Shown here piece after piece: positions 17,223-25,571 of a stretch of DNA of 64,000 bases. This DNA comes from Paenibacillus arenilitoris (GTDB taxonomy: Bacteria; Bacillota; Bacilli; Paenibacillales; Paenibacillaceae). Where the stretch lies: the NCBI RefSeq assembly GCF_014705655.1, contig NZ_JACXIY010000008.1, positions 1 to 64,000 on the forward strand, given 5' to 3'. The notes beneath the pieces were generated by a model. It did not search any database, had not been told where the DNA came from, and saw only the letters and a list, made by a program, of their open reading frames with translations. How positions within the stretch are numbered: position 1 is the stretch's first letter; the number at the start of each line of letters is the position of its first letter. A program made the translations under genes and the position numbers.

Positions 17223-17810
17223 TCAGCCGTTTACGCTAGATTGCGCATCCTCGCGGTAATCCTCGACGAGCAGCTCCAGCTGGCCCGTCTCCGGATGGAT
17301 GACAAAGCCGTGAACCGGAATGTCCTTCGGGAACAACGGGTGCTTGCGGATCATTTTGACGCTGTGCATGACGCCTTCCTCGGGCTCTTTGAAGCCGCGC
17401 AGAAACTTGTCCATCCGGATGCCGGCGTTCTCGAGCGTCTCGATGGCAAGCGGGTCGACGCCTCTCTCGATGAACTTGTTGACGAGGCCCTTCGTATCCA
17501 GGTTCGTCATGCCGCAGCCGTGATGGCCGATGACGAGCACCTCGCGCGCGCCAAGCTCGTAGACGGCTACGAGAATGCTGCGCATCGCGCTGCCGAACGG
17601 TTGCGTCAAGACCGCACCAGCGTTTTTGATAAATTTGGCGTCGCCGTTCTTCAGGTTGAGCGCCTTCGGCAGAAGCTCGACGAGGCGGGTGTCCATGCAG
17701 GTGAGGATGGCGATTTTTTTGTCGGGGAACTTGTCGGTCAAATAGGCTTCGTATTGTTTCTCTTCGACAAATTGCTTGTTGAACTCCAATAAACGCGGAA
17801 TGATGGACAT
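17223..17810 (-). CDS. Beta-class carbonic anhydrase
   Basis: A 195-residue cytoplasmic enzyme that interconverts CO2 and bicarbonate. Zinc ligands and catalytic dyad are visible: C38-x-D40-x-R42 (TCMDTR), H96 and C99 (GHHGCG). The segment FIKNAGAVLTQPFGSAMRSI matches the short Firmicute beta-CA group (YtiB-like). The ATG follows GGGAGGAATCAT. It stands alone between converging and diverging neighbours. Confidence 0.93.
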   Translation of the reverse strand: MSIIPRLLEFNKQFVEEKQYEAYLTDKFPDKKIAILTCMDTRLVELLPKALNLKNGDAKFIKNAGAVLTQPFGSAMRSILVAVYELGAREVLVIGHHGCGMTNLDTKGLVNKFIERGVDPLAIETLENAGIRMDKFLRGFKEPEEGVMHSVKMIRKHPLFPKDIPVHGFVIHPETGQLELLVEDYREDAQSSVNG

Positions 17811-17952
17811 ATGATTCCTCCCGTATGTTTGATCTCTCTATCTCTTCTATCTTTTTATTATTCATGCAATTGCCGCTGGAGTCAATCGCACATAATGGGA
17901 TTGGACCGGATACGCGTTAAGGAAACGGATAAAATAACCAATAGGCAATCGG

Positions 17953-18006
17953 TTGACGTGAAACCAAAAGGTTTCGTATAATGGTGAAGTGAAACCAAAA
18001 GGTTTC
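17953..18006 (+). promoter_or_regulatory. Promoter with twin operators for the AHSA1-ArsR operon
   Basis: GAAACC-N4-GGTTTC occurs at 17960-17975 and again at 17991-18006, 31 bp apart. The first fills the spacer between TTGACG (17953-17958) and TATAAT (17977-17982), which are 18 bp apart, and the second follows the start of transcription. This strongly suggests autorepression, most likely by the ArsR protein encoded second in the operon. Confidence 0.88.
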
Positions 18007-18047
18007 ATATTGAGACGAATTTTAACCGTTAACGGAGGTTTTATCAA

Positions 18048-18473
18048 ATGGGAGAACAACATGCAAACACGCTGCCGGATATTCGGCAGACCGTGCAGCT
18101 GAACGCGCCGATTCGCAAGGTATGGGATGCCGTATCGACCGCGGAAGGCATCGCGGCATGGTTCATGCCGAATAACTTCGAGCCGGTGGAAGGCCACGAA
18201 TTCGAGCTGAACGCGGGACCGTTCGGCATGTCGCCGTGCAAGGTGACCGCCATCGATCCGCCGAACCGCTTGTCCTTCACATGGGGCAAGGACTGGACGC
18301 TGACGTTCGAGCTCGCGGAGAAGGCGGGCGGAACCGAGTTCACGCTCATCCACTCGGGCTGGTCGGAGGATACCGTCACCGAGTTCCAGGAATCGCATGC
18401 GATCGTGCGCGACAGAATGAATCACGGCTGGGTCGGCATCGTCGCGAAGCTGAAGCAAATGATCGAGGCGTGA
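18048..18473 (+). CDS. AHSA1/SRPBCC-domain protein
   Basis: A 141-residue START-like (SRPBCC) protein of the AHSA1 group: the N-terminal strand QTVQLNAPIRKVWDAVSTAEGIAAWFMP, the central LSFTWGKDWTLTFEL and the C-terminal helix MNHGWVGIVAKLKQMIEA. Such proteins form a hydrophobic cavity for small ligands, and are frequently paired with ArsR regulators in Bacilli. Good GGAGG before the ATG. One base separates its stop from the ArsR gene, so they are co-translated. Confidence 0.88.
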   Translation: MGEQHANTLPDIRQTVQLNAPIRKVWDAVSTAEGIAAWFMPNNFEPVEGHEFELNAGPFGMSPCKVTAIDPPNRLSFTWGKDWTLTFELAEKAGGTEFTLIHSGWSEDTVTEFQESHAIVRDRMNHGWVGIVAKLKQMIEA

Positions 18474-18474
18474 C

Positions 18475-18855
18475 ATGGCGGAGCAGGCGCACAAGCACGA
18501 CGTATTCCAGGCGATTGCCGACCCGACCCGGCGCAGGCTTCTGCATCTGCTGAGCGACGAGGAAATGCCGGTTACCGCCATCAGCGGACATTTCGCGATG
18601 AGCCGGACGGCGGTGTCCAAGCATCTGCGCGTGCTGGCGGACGCAGGGCTCGTGAAGGACCGGAAGGTCGGCCGGGAGACGCGCTACCGCCTGAGCCCGG
18701 AGCCGCTGCTGGAACTGAAGCGCTGGCTCGCGTATTATGAACGGTATTGGGAAAACAAGCTGTCCGCGCTCAAGCGGTTCGTCGAAGAGGACGATTCGCC
18801 CGGCACGGAGCGGCACGGCCCTCTTGCCGCGGCGGAGAGAGAGCCGGCCGATTAG
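18475..18855 (+). CDS. ArsR-family transcriptional regulator
   Basis: A 126-residue winged-helix repressor: IADPTRRRLLHLLSDEEMPVTAISGHFAMSRTAVSKHLRVLADAGLVKDRKVGRETRYRL is cited here only by position (residues ~13-73). No metal-binding Cys pair is present, so it belongs to the metal-independent, AHSA1-associated group. It probably binds the twin GAAACC-N4-GGTTTC sites in its own promoter. Its order behind the AHSA1 gene is reversed compared with the more common ArsR-first arrangement. A terminator follows. Confidence 0.9.
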   Translation: MAEQAHKHDVFQAIADPTRRRLLHLLSDEEMPVTAISGHFAMSRTAVSKHLRVLADAGLVKDRKVGRETRYRLSPEPLLELKRWLAYYERYWENKLSALKRFVEEDDSPGTERHGPLAAAEREPAD

Positions 18856-18875
18856 AATCAGGGCGCGTATATAGC

Positions 18876-18930
18876 AGGGGCTGTCTCGCAAGGTCATGAA
18901 GCGACCGGAGAGACGGCTCCGTTTTTTTTG
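18876..18930 (+). terminator. Terminator after ArsR gene
   Basis: GGGGCTGTCTC and GAGACGGCTCC form the stem, followed by eight T. The same arm (GGGCTGTCTC/GAGACAGCCC) recurs in the hairpin at 58452-58494, so it may be a repeated mobile terminator. Confidence 0.75.
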
Positions 18931-19128
18931 ACATGGGCTTTGCGTCGTCCCCCGCGCCGATCGGTGAACCGGGAGGCCTTGTAATACGGCGGCGTCATGT
19001 TCCATTCCGATCGTCCCGCATAAGGAATGGGTTACACGACAGCCCCCTTATAGCCTTCCAAGTGTGAAGGCATCCATACATGCATGGCGTAAAATGGACC
19101 GAAAAATTATCCGAAACGGATGAGCTAT

Positions 19129-19166
19129 AATATTCCTTGACAGGAATATTCCTTATATAGTATATT
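19129..19166 (+). promoter_or_regulatory. Operator-promoter left of the IS110 element
   Basis: Arms AATATTCC (19129-19136) and GGAATATT (19143-19150) surround a perfect TTGACA -35; TATATT follows 18 bp later. A ribosome-site-like AGAGGAG at 19232 lies right at the edge of the insertion element, so the gene it served has been separated from it, possibly the AHSA1 gene at 21062. The rest of 18931-19240 shows no gene. Confidence 0.65.
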
Positions 19167-19346
19167 TAAAACATCAAGAAACGGCTACCTCGCGGAATCC
19201 GTCGGGAATGCTAAGCCATCATCCAATATCAAGAGGAGCCATTCCTGTAATGAAGTAATTTGAGCTTTGAATGAAAAAAGCGCCTCTAGTATACTGGGAA
19301 ACGTTCCGCCAAGAACAACACCCACATACGAAAAGAGGCACTCATC

Positions 19347-20645
19347 ATGAAGTTTAAGTTAAAACAGAAACAGAATCAACGGATTACACGAATTACCGAT
19401 TCGACTCTGGTCGTCGGAGCGGACATCGCAAAGAAGATTCACGTAGCTCGTGCGGTGGATTTCCGTGGTATCGAGCTCGGCAAGGATTGCGTGTTCAACA
19501 ACGACCAGGTAGGGCTGACGAAGCTTGCAGCGTGGATGAAGGAGATCGGGCGAACACACGGCAAGACAGACATCCTATTTGGCATCGAGCCTACTGGACA
19601 TTACTGGTTTCCATTAGCGGCCTACTTGCAAGACCAAGGCATTCAAGTGGTCGTCGTGAATCCGCATCATGTTAACAAGACGAAAGAGCTTGAAGACAAC
19701 TCGCCGACAAAGAGCGACTACAAGGATGCAAAAGTCATCGCTAAACTCATTCGGGACGGAAATTATTCGGAACCGAAGCTGCCGACGAAGGAATACGCAG
19801 AATTGCGAATCCTGATGAATCTGCGGGAGAAGGTGTCTGACAGTTTGACCCAAGTCAAGAGCCGTATCGGCAATTGGTTTGACCGCTTTTTCCCAGAGTA
19901 TACTAGCGTGTTTAAGGACTGGGATGGCAAGGCATCGCTCATGGCTATGCGAGCATTTCCGTTACCAGCTGACATCGTCGCCAAAGGGGCCAGAGACGTC
20001 CTGGCTCATTGGAAGACGGGGGTGAAGCGCGGTGTGGGAATCAAGCGGGCAGAAGCGCTCTACGCCGCCGCTAGCGTCTCGATTGGGCTGACAGAAGGCG
20101 TCGTAGCGGCCCGAATGGAGCTGAGCACGCTTCTTGAGCAGTTCGACCTGTATAACGAGCAACTTGAAGCCATCATGGTAAAGGTGATGGAGATTCTGGA
20201 GAACATCCCAGGAACGGCAGAAATGCTGACGATACCCGGAATGGGAGTCTTGACCATAGCTGGGTTTCTGGCGGAAATCGGTGACCTAAATAGTTACGAT
20301 CACGGTCAGCAGATCATTCGTTTGGCCGGGTTAAATCTCATGGAGAACAGTTCAGGCATACGCAAGGGCCAGACGGGCATTACCAAGCGAGGGCGATCAC
20401 GCCTGCGAGCGCTGTTGTTCCGCGCGGTGATGCCAATGGTGGCAAAGAACAAAGAGTTCCAAGCTCTTCACCGGTATTTCACGACACGTAGTCAAAATCC
20501 GCTGAAGAAGAAACAGTCACTCATCGCGTTATGCGGAAAACTCATTCGAGTGCTTCATACGCTGGGGACAAAGCAACGAACATACAGCCCTATCGATGTC
20601 ATTGGTCCTATTCGGCACGCTCAGTTACAACAAATGGCTGCTTAG
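19347..20645 (+). CDS. IS110-family transposase (DEDD, RuvC-like)
   Basis: The 432-residue protein has the N-terminal RuvC-like DEDD domain: VVGADIAKKIHVA (first Asp at ~24), FGIEPTGHYW (Glu), and KSDYKDAKVIAKL (Asp pair), then the C-terminal Tnp_IS116/IS110/IS902 domain with IPGMGVLTIAGFLAEIGD and the conserved Ser region ENSSGIRKGQTGITKRG. It appears intact. IS110 enzymes are guided by an RNA made from the element's non-coding end. Base composition is lower in GC than neighbours, a sign of recent arrival. ATG at 19347 follows GAAAAGAGGCACTCATC. Confidence 0.95.
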   Translation: MKFKLKQKQNQRITRITDSTLVVGADIAKKIHVARAVDFRGIELGKDCVFNNDQVGLTKLAAWMKEIGRTHGKTDILFGIEPTGHYWFPLAAYLQDQGIQVVVVNPHHVNKTKELEDNSPTKSDYKDAKVIAKLIRDGNYSEPKLPTKEYAELRILMNLREKVSDSLTQVKSRIGNWFDRFFPEYTSVFKDWDGKASLMAMRAFPLPADIVAKGARDVLAHWKTGVKRGVGIKRAEALYAAASVSIGLTEGVVAARMELSTLLEQFDLYNEQLEAIMVKVMEILENIPGTAEMLTIPGMGVLTIAGFLAEIGDLNSYDHGQQIIRLAGLNLMENSSGIRKGQTGITKRGRSRLRALLFRAVMPMVAKNKEFQALHRYFTTRSQNPLKKKQSLIALCGKLIRVLHTLGTKQRTYSPIDVIGPIRHAQLQQMAA

Positions 20646-20654
20646 CATCAACGA

Positions 20655-20936
20655 AGCAATCGCCTGTAATCTTGCTTATTCACAAGTGAACAACTACGAC
20701 AACGGAAGCACCGGAGAAGCCGACGAACAATATTCCATAAGGGCAACGACCCCGTAGAGGAGCAAAAATCGGCATCCACCCCTTGAGAGGTAGAACGAAG
20801 GAATGTAAGGGCATAGACCCAGCGTGATATGGGAGGGTAAACCCCAAGGGTGAGTGTGGAGATCCACTGTGCGATCATACTCATTATCCACAGTTTTGGA
20901 ACCAAACGATCCTAAACTCTGTTCCCGCATACGCTC
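20655..20936 (+). ncRNA. Candidate bridge RNA region of the IS110 element
   Basis: The stretch between the transposase stop and the right inverted repeat has no open frame but contains possible stems, for example GTGTGGA with TCCACTG-like pairing near 20856-20875 and CCTTGAGAGG near 20782. In IS1111-type elements the guide (bridge) RNA comes from this right-hand region. I infer it from position only; no RNA fold was computed. Confidence 0.35.
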
Positions 20937-21061
20937 TTACAGGAATTCGGTGCGGTGACTACATTCTCCACCTGCACTTCTCAAACTGTCAAAGTTGAAA
21001 TCTTAAGAATGGGCGAGGAAACGGGAGAAAACATTACTTTATAGTGGGAGGAAGTATTCAA

Positions 21062-21577
21062 ATGTCCAATAGCGCAATGGTTTCGAGAGTGGAGAACGAT
21101 CGGGTGCTGGTGCTGGAGCGCGTATTCGACGCGCCGCGCGAGCTCGTGTTCAGCATGTTTAAGGAGCCCGAGCATCTCAAGCATTGGTGGGGGCCGAAAG
21201 GCTGGGACCTGCCGGTCTGCAACTTGGATTTCCGGCCGGGCGGCGTTTGGCACTACTGCATGAAGTGCGTCGACGAAAGCTTCGGCGAGTATTACGGGAT
21301 GGAGTCGTGGGGCAAAGGGATTTACAAGGAAATCGACGAGCCGGATACGATCGTCTACACCGATTACTTCTCGGATGCCGAGGGCAATATGAACGACGAG
21401 ATGCCATCGACCGACGTCACGATGCAATTCATCGACCTGGACGGCAGGACGAAGCTGGTCAGCCGATCCGAATACGTGTCCGCGGAAGCGCTCAAGTCGG
21501 TTATAGATATGGGCATGATGGAAGGCGTTACCGAAACGTGGGATCGTCTGGAAGAGCGCCTGAACGCGGTCAAGTAG
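21062..21577 (+). CDS. AHSA1/SRPBCC-domain protein
   Basis: A 171-residue START-like protein with the AHSA1 hallmarks LERVFDAPRELVFSMFKEPEHLKHWWGPKGW at its N-terminus (cited by sense; residues ~17-48) and GVTETWDRLEERL at the C-terminus. The ATG is 9 bases after GGGAGGAAG. It is distinct from the AHSA1 gene at 18048. An IS110 element lies immediately upstream and may have cut it off from the operator-promoter at 19129. A strong terminator follows. Confidence 0.87.
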   Translation: MSNSAMVSRVENDRVLVLERVFDAPRELVFSMFKEPEHLKHWWGPKGWDLPVCNLDFRPGGVWHYCMKCVDESFGEYYGMESWGKGIYKEIDEPDTIVYTDYFSDAEGNMNDEMPSTDVTMQFIDLDGRTKLVSRSEYVSAEALKSVIDMGMMEGVTETWDRLEERLNAVK

Positions 21578-21590
21578 GGGGCATAAGGGA

Positions 21591-21628
21591 ACGGCTGCCT
21601 GGCTCTGAGAGCATGCAGCCGTTTTTTT
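21591..21628 (+). terminator. Terminator after AHSA1 gene
   Basis: ACGGCTGC pairs with GCAGCCGT, with an inner GCTCT/AGAGC stem, followed by seven T. Confidence 0.85.
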
Positions 21629-21642
21629 GGGATTTTGCGCAC

Positions 21643-21824
21643 AACGGACCCATAAGCCGTTATTTGGGCGAAAGCGGCCTTTTTGAATAGGTAACGGACT
21701 CGAGCGACCTTATTCGCTCCAATGAGGGCGTGAAATAAGATATTTTGTGCCAATAGCGTCACACATGTCCGTTAGAAATAAAAAGATGTCCGTTTCATCA
21801 AAATAAGAGCATCCCGGTCCGTTA
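21643..21824. repeat. Oriented AACGGAC motif array
   Basis: AACGGAC occurs at 21643 and 21693 on the plus strand and, inverted as GTCCGTT, at 21767, 21788 and 21817. In most copies TTATT or CTATT follows AACGGAC after 8-13 bp on the same strand. Steps are 50, 74, 21 and 29 bp (21767 to 21817 is again 50). No gene is present here. Confidence 0.65.
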
Positions 21825-21850
21825 GAGCCAAGCGCTAGTCGATGGCTACG

Positions 21851-22117
21851 CTAATGCTCGTTTTCGGCATCAGCACGGGATACGGGCGCCCAAATTCTAC
21901 TTTCCGATACGCTCCTTGTTATCAGGTTCAGAGCGATGGCGGCCGCCGAGACGATAACGGCAAACCAAACGGCCGAATCGGCAAACGATTGCCAGTCGGG
22001 CAAGATCCAGCCCTACTTGCTTAGAACAATTAAAGCCGGCGCGAGCAAAACAGCGGCCTGCAGCGCCGTGCGATAGGTTTTTGTGAAGAATGCCTTCGGC
22101 GCGAACGAAAGCGAACG
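21851..22117 (-). pseudogene. Remnant of a small membrane protein, in-frame stop
   Basis: On the minus strand one frame reads a hydrophobic protein on both sides of a TAG at 22013-22015: KTYRTALQAAVLLAPALIVL before it and SAVWFAVIVSAAAIALNLI after it, each a plausible transmembrane helix, ending at a stop at 21851. No start codon or ribosome site is visible, and the tyrS promoter now occupies the upstream part. It is most likely a decayed two-helix membrane gene. The family is unknown. Confidence 0.55.
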
Positions 22118-22127
22118 AAAGCGAAGG

Positions 22128-22156
22128 TTGACATTCGGTACGCCATTCTCTATAAT
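22128..22156 (+). promoter_or_regulatory. Promoter of tyrS
   Basis: Perfect consensus TTGACA and TATAAT with a 17-bp spacer, just upstream of the T-box leader. Confidence 0.92.
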
Positions 22157-22162
22157 TTCTGT

Positions 22163-22432
22163 AATCTCAAATGATGCATGCGTCGAACGAGCGCAGTAGC
22201 GGCTTAATCCCTGTCCCAGAAAGCCGGGGGTGATGGAACCCGGCACACATTAAGCCTAGCGAAGTACACTCCGGAGCATCTCGGGCAATGCCGAGCGGAA
22301 TGGCGAACGATATTTCGCCGAGAGCGGCATCGGCTGCGGCCGGCAACGGTACGTCGATGCAATCTGGGTGGTAACGCGGTTAGAGAATCGTCCCTATGTC
22401 TTATCCAAGACTAGGGGCGTTTTTTTTATTTC
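22163..22432 (+). promoter_or_regulatory. T-box leader (tyrosine) of tyrS
   Basis: The T-box core AATCTGGGTGGTAACGCGG is at 22361-22379, followed by a terminator hairpin with GTCTT/AAGAC and eight T (about 22389-22430). A TAC at 22265 within AGCGAAGTACACTCC is the likely tyrosine specifier. Uncharged tRNA-Tyr would stabilise the antiterminator and turn on tyrS. Confidence 0.92.
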
Positions 22433-22511
22433 CCCGCAAGCCGTGGCGCCTGTCAGGGGCGGGGGAAACGGCAAAACAGGATACCAATCGACGAAGGAGT
22501 GTTTTGTACCG

Positions 22512-23771
22512 ATGAACATTATCGACGAACTCGAATGGCGGGACGCCATCAACCAACAAACCGACGCGGACGGTCTCCGCGCGCTGACAAGCGAGAAAGC
22601 CGTATCGCTGTACTGCGGAGTCGATCCTACCGGCGACAGCATGCACATCGGACATCTCATTCCGTTCATGGTGCTGAAGCGGTTCCAGCTCGCCGGCCAC
22701 CGTCCGGTCATTCTGATCGGGGGAGCGACCGGCACGATCGGCGATCCGAGCGGACGGACGGCGGAGCGTTCCTTGCAGACGCTGGAGCAAATCCAGGCGA
22801 ACGTCGAAGCGCTGACCGCGCAGCTTCGCAAGCTGTTCGTGACCGACGGCGACAATAACATCCGCATGGTCAACAACTACGACTGGACGCATAAGATCAA
22901 CGTCATCGAGTTTCTGCGCGACTACGGCAAAAACTTCAGCATCAACACGATGCTGGCGAAGGACGTCGTATCGAGCCGCCTGGAGAGCGGCATTTCGTTC
23001 ACGGAATTTTCCTACCAGATTTTGCAGTCGCTCGACTTCCTGCATCTGTACCGGGCGGAGGACGTGCAGCTTCAGATCGGCGGTTCGGACCAGTGGGGGA
23101 ACATTACGAGCGGCCTGGATCTGATCCGCAAAAAAGAAGGCAGCGAGGCCAAAGCGTTCGGCCTGACGATCCCGCTCATGCTCAAGGCGGACGGCACGAA
23201 GTTCGGCAAGACGGCCGGCGGCGCGATCTGGCTCGATTCGGACAAGACGACGCCGTACGAGTTCTACCAATTCTGGGCGAACACCGATGACCGCGACGTC
23301 GTGAAATATTTGAAATACTTTACGTTCCTCTCGAAGGAGCAGATCGACGAGCTGGCGGAGAAGGTGCAGACGGAGCCGCACAAACGCGAGGCGCAGAAGA
23401 AGCTGGCCGAGGAGATGACGAGGTTCGTGCACGGCGAGGAGCAGCTGCGGCAGGCGCTGCGCATTACGGCGGCGCTGTTCAGCGGCGACATCAAATCGCT
23501 GACCGCGGACGAAATCGAGCAGGGCTTCAAGGAAATGCCGACGTACGAAGCGGAGCGCGAGACGAAAAACATCGTCGACTGGCTCGTCGACCTCGGCATC
23601 GAGCCGTCCAAGCGCCAGGCGCGCGAGGACATTACGAACGGCGCCATTTCGATGAACGGCGAGCGGGTCACGGACCTGGCGCTGGAGGTGTCCTCCGATC
23701 ATGCGATCGGCGGCCGGTTCATCATCATCCGCAAAGGCAAGAAAAACTACAGCTTGGTGAAGCTGTCGTAA
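22512..23771 (+). CDS. tyrS: Tyrosyl-tRNA synthetase
   Basis: This 419-residue class I synthetase attaches tyrosine to its tRNA. HIGH is at residues 45-48, the KMSKS-equivalent KFGKT at about 230-234, and an S4-type RNA-binding domain fills the last ~65 residues (KRQAREDITNGAISMNGERV). The ATG follows AAGGAGTGTTTTGTACCG; the open frame runs back into the leader but is not translated. The T-box and consensus promoter upstream explain its control. A bidirectional terminator follows. Confidence 0.97.
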   Translation: MNIIDELEWRDAINQQTDADGLRALTSEKAVSLYCGVDPTGDSMHIGHLIPFMVLKRFQLAGHRPVILIGGATGTIGDPSGRTAERSLQTLEQIQANVEALTAQLRKLFVTDGDNNIRMVNNYDWTHKINVIEFLRDYGKNFSINTMLAKDVVSSRLESGISFTEFSYQILQSLDFLHLYRAEDVQLQIGGSDQWGNITSGLDLIRKKEGSEAKAFGLTIPLMLKADGTKFGKTAGGAIWLDSDKTTPYEFYQFWANTDDRDVVKYLKYFTFLSKEQIDELAEKVQTEPHKREAQKKLAEEMTRFVHGEEQLRQALRITAALFSGDIKSLTADEIEQGFKEMPTYEAERETKNIVDWLVDLGIEPSKRQAREDITNGAISMNGERVTDLALEVSSDHAIGGRFIIIRKGKKNYSLVKLS

Positions 23772-23806
23772 TCGTTGCCGAAACCCAAGGACCCGTAAAC
23801 AATAAA

Positions 23807-23847
23807 ACAAGACTACCGCCTTCAAAGCAGGCGGTAGTCTTGTTTTT
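23807..23847. terminator. Bidirectional terminator
   Basis: ACAAGACTACCGCC pairs perfectly with GGCGGTAGTCTTGT and is followed by T5, between convergent tyrS and the MFS gene. Confidence 0.92.
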
Positions 23848-23850
23848 GAA

Positions 23851-25347
23851 TTAGGCCTCTTTGACGACGGCCCGCGCCGGTTCGGCCGAGGACGGCGCTT
23901 CGACCGCTTGTTTGACCCGTTTGATAAAGAACGTGAGCGCCAGACCGATCACGCCGATGCCGACAATAACGAGATAAGCGTCGTTGATCCCCTGAATGGT
24001 CGCTTCCGTGACCATCTGAGCTTGCGCAGCGCCCTCCGTTCCGCCGGAAGCCATCATCTCCTTCATATGCGTTTCGGTGCGGCCGGTCATGACGGTGACG
24101 AGCAGCGACGTGCCCACGGCGCCGGCTACTTGACGAATCGTATTCGAGATGGCCGTGCCATGCGCGCTCAAGCGGTTGGGCAATTGATTGAGCCCCGCGG
24201 TTTGGATCGGCATTAGCAGCAGCGCCATCCCGATGCGGCGCGCGGTGGACATGAGCAGCAGATAGGCGTAGCTGGTCGAGTCCGTTAAGTTAATGAAACC
24301 AAGGGTCGTCGCGATCGTGACGATCATGCCGACGACCGACAGCCATTTGGCCCCGAAGCGGTCGAACAGCTTGCCGGTAACGGGCATAAGGAAGCCCATC
24401 ACAAGCGCCCCGGGCAGCATCAGCAAGCCGGATTCCAAGGCCGTGTATCCGCGGGCGTTTTGCAAATAGAGCGGCAGCAGCATCATGTCCGCATACATGA
24501 CCATCGTGACCGCGATGTTGATGATCGTGGTTAAAGAAAACATATTGTACTTGAAGGCCCGCAAATCGAGCAAAGGACTGCCCGATCCCAGCTGGCGCCA
24601 TGTAAACAGCGCGAGGGCGGCGATGCCGGCCGCGATCGTCAGGAGAACCTCCAGGCTCGACCAGCCTTCGCTGCCCGCCCGGCTAAACCCGTAGAGAAGC
24701 GCCCCGAAGCCGATCGTGGAATAGACGACGCTTAGCACGTCGAGGCGCGTATGAACCCGCTCGGATACGTTTCGCAAGAAGACGAACCCGCATGCGATGA
24801 CGACGAGGGCGAGCGGAATCATACCATAGAACATCGTCTCCCAAGCGTAGTTTTCCAAAATGTAACCGGCTAACGTCGGCCCGATCGCCGGCGCGAAAAT
24901 AATGGCAAGTCCCATCATCCCCATCGCGGCTCCCCTTTTGTCGGGCGGGAACAGCGCCAATATGACATTCGTCAGCAGCGGCATAATAATACCTGCACCG
25001 GCTGCCTGAATCATGCGTCCGGCCAGCAGAACCGGAAAGTCCGTCGCGATCGCGGACACGATCGTGCCGATCAGGAAGATGATCATCGAAGCTTGAAACA
25101 GCTGTCTCGTGCTGAACCGCTGCATGAAGTAGGCCGTAATGGGAATCAGCACGCCGTTAACGAGCATATAGCCCGTCGTGAGCCACTGGGCGGTTGCGGC
25201 GGAAATCGCAAAGTCCGTCATTAATTCCGGGGTCGCCACGCTAATGATCGTTTGATTCAGCGTCGCCAGAAAGGCGCCCAAAATCATGACGAACAAGATC
25301 GGCCCCCTGTTTATCGAACGATCGGCAGGCTCCTTGTTTTTACTCAT
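23851..25347 (-). CDS. MFS drug exporter, DHA2 (EmrB/QacA) family
   Basis: A 498-residue, 14-helix proton-driven exporter. The family motif C is seen in IIFAPAIGPTLAGYI, the N-terminal LNQTIISVATPELM and the loop between helices 2 and 3 (ITAYFMQRFSTRQLF) are typical of LmrB/EmrB proteins. It is divergent from a TetR gene 224 bp away, with a dyad between them, so it is probably the TetR target. The substrate is unknown; lipophilic drugs are the usual ones. Confidence 0.93.
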   Translation of the reverse strand: MSKNKEPADRSINRGPILFVMILGAFLATLNQTIISVATPELMTDFAISAATAQWLTTGYMLVNGVLIPITAYFMQRFSTRQLFQASMIIFLIGTIVSAIATDFPVLLAGRMIQAAGAGIIMPLLTNVILALFPPDKRGAAMGMMGLAIIFAPAIGPTLAGYILENYAWETMFYGMIPLALVVIACGFVFLRNVSERVHTRLDVLSVVYSTIGFGALLYGFSRAGSEGWSSLEVLLTIAAGIAALALFTWRQLGSGSPLLDLRAFKYNMFSLTTIINIAVTMVMYADMMLLPLYLQNARGYTALESGLLMLPGALVMGFLMPVTGKLFDRFGAKWLSVVGMIVTIATTLGFINLTDSTSYAYLLLMSTARRIGMALLLMPIQTAGLNQLPNRLSAHGTAISNTIRQVAGAVGTSLLVTVMTGRTETHMKEMMASGGTEGAAQAQMVTEATIQGINDAYLVIVGIGVIGLALTFFIKRVKQAVEAPSSAEPARAVVKEA

Positions 25348-25390
25348 CTTTCTCCATCCTCTCCATCTTTCTCTGGACTTAATTTACATA

Positions 25391-25408
25391 GTGTTAGATA
25401 ATTAACAC
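25391..25408. promoter_or_regulatory. Likely TetR operator between MFS and tetR genes
   Basis: A perfect dyad GTGTTA-N6-TAACAC lies 44 bp before the MFS start, among AT-rich sequence with possible -10 boxes (TATACT, TATAAT on the minus strand). Confidence 0.7.
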
Positions 25409-25571
25409 AGTATAAATTAAATTATAGACGCGAATCGATTTCTTACAAGCGACGCTTAGGGCCGAAATGTAAAGTAATCATCGTTAATCGCGCAGGTTGT
25501 CGTTTAAGTCCGATTTATAAGACGGAAATGATGAAATTGTAAATGAATAGAAGGAAAGGAATGGGAGTGCT

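Larger units (their letters stand above)
19241..20946 (+). mobile_element. IS110-family (IS1111-type) insertion sequence
   Basis: About 1.7 kb. A perfect 10-bp inverted repeat, ATTCCTGTAA at 19241-19250 and TTACAGGAAT at 20937-20946, encloses the transposase gene; subterminal repeats of this sort mark the IS1111 subgroup. The true ends are probably a few bases outside these repeats. The ~290-bp non-coding right end is long, as expected for that subgroup. No target-site duplication is expected. It lies between a regulated promoter and the AHSA1 gene. Confidence 0.8.

Noticed and set aside
20646-20946. A small gene on the minus strand of the IS110 right end
   Set aside because: The frames of 78-85 codons lack start signals and the region is expected to be non-coding in this IS group.
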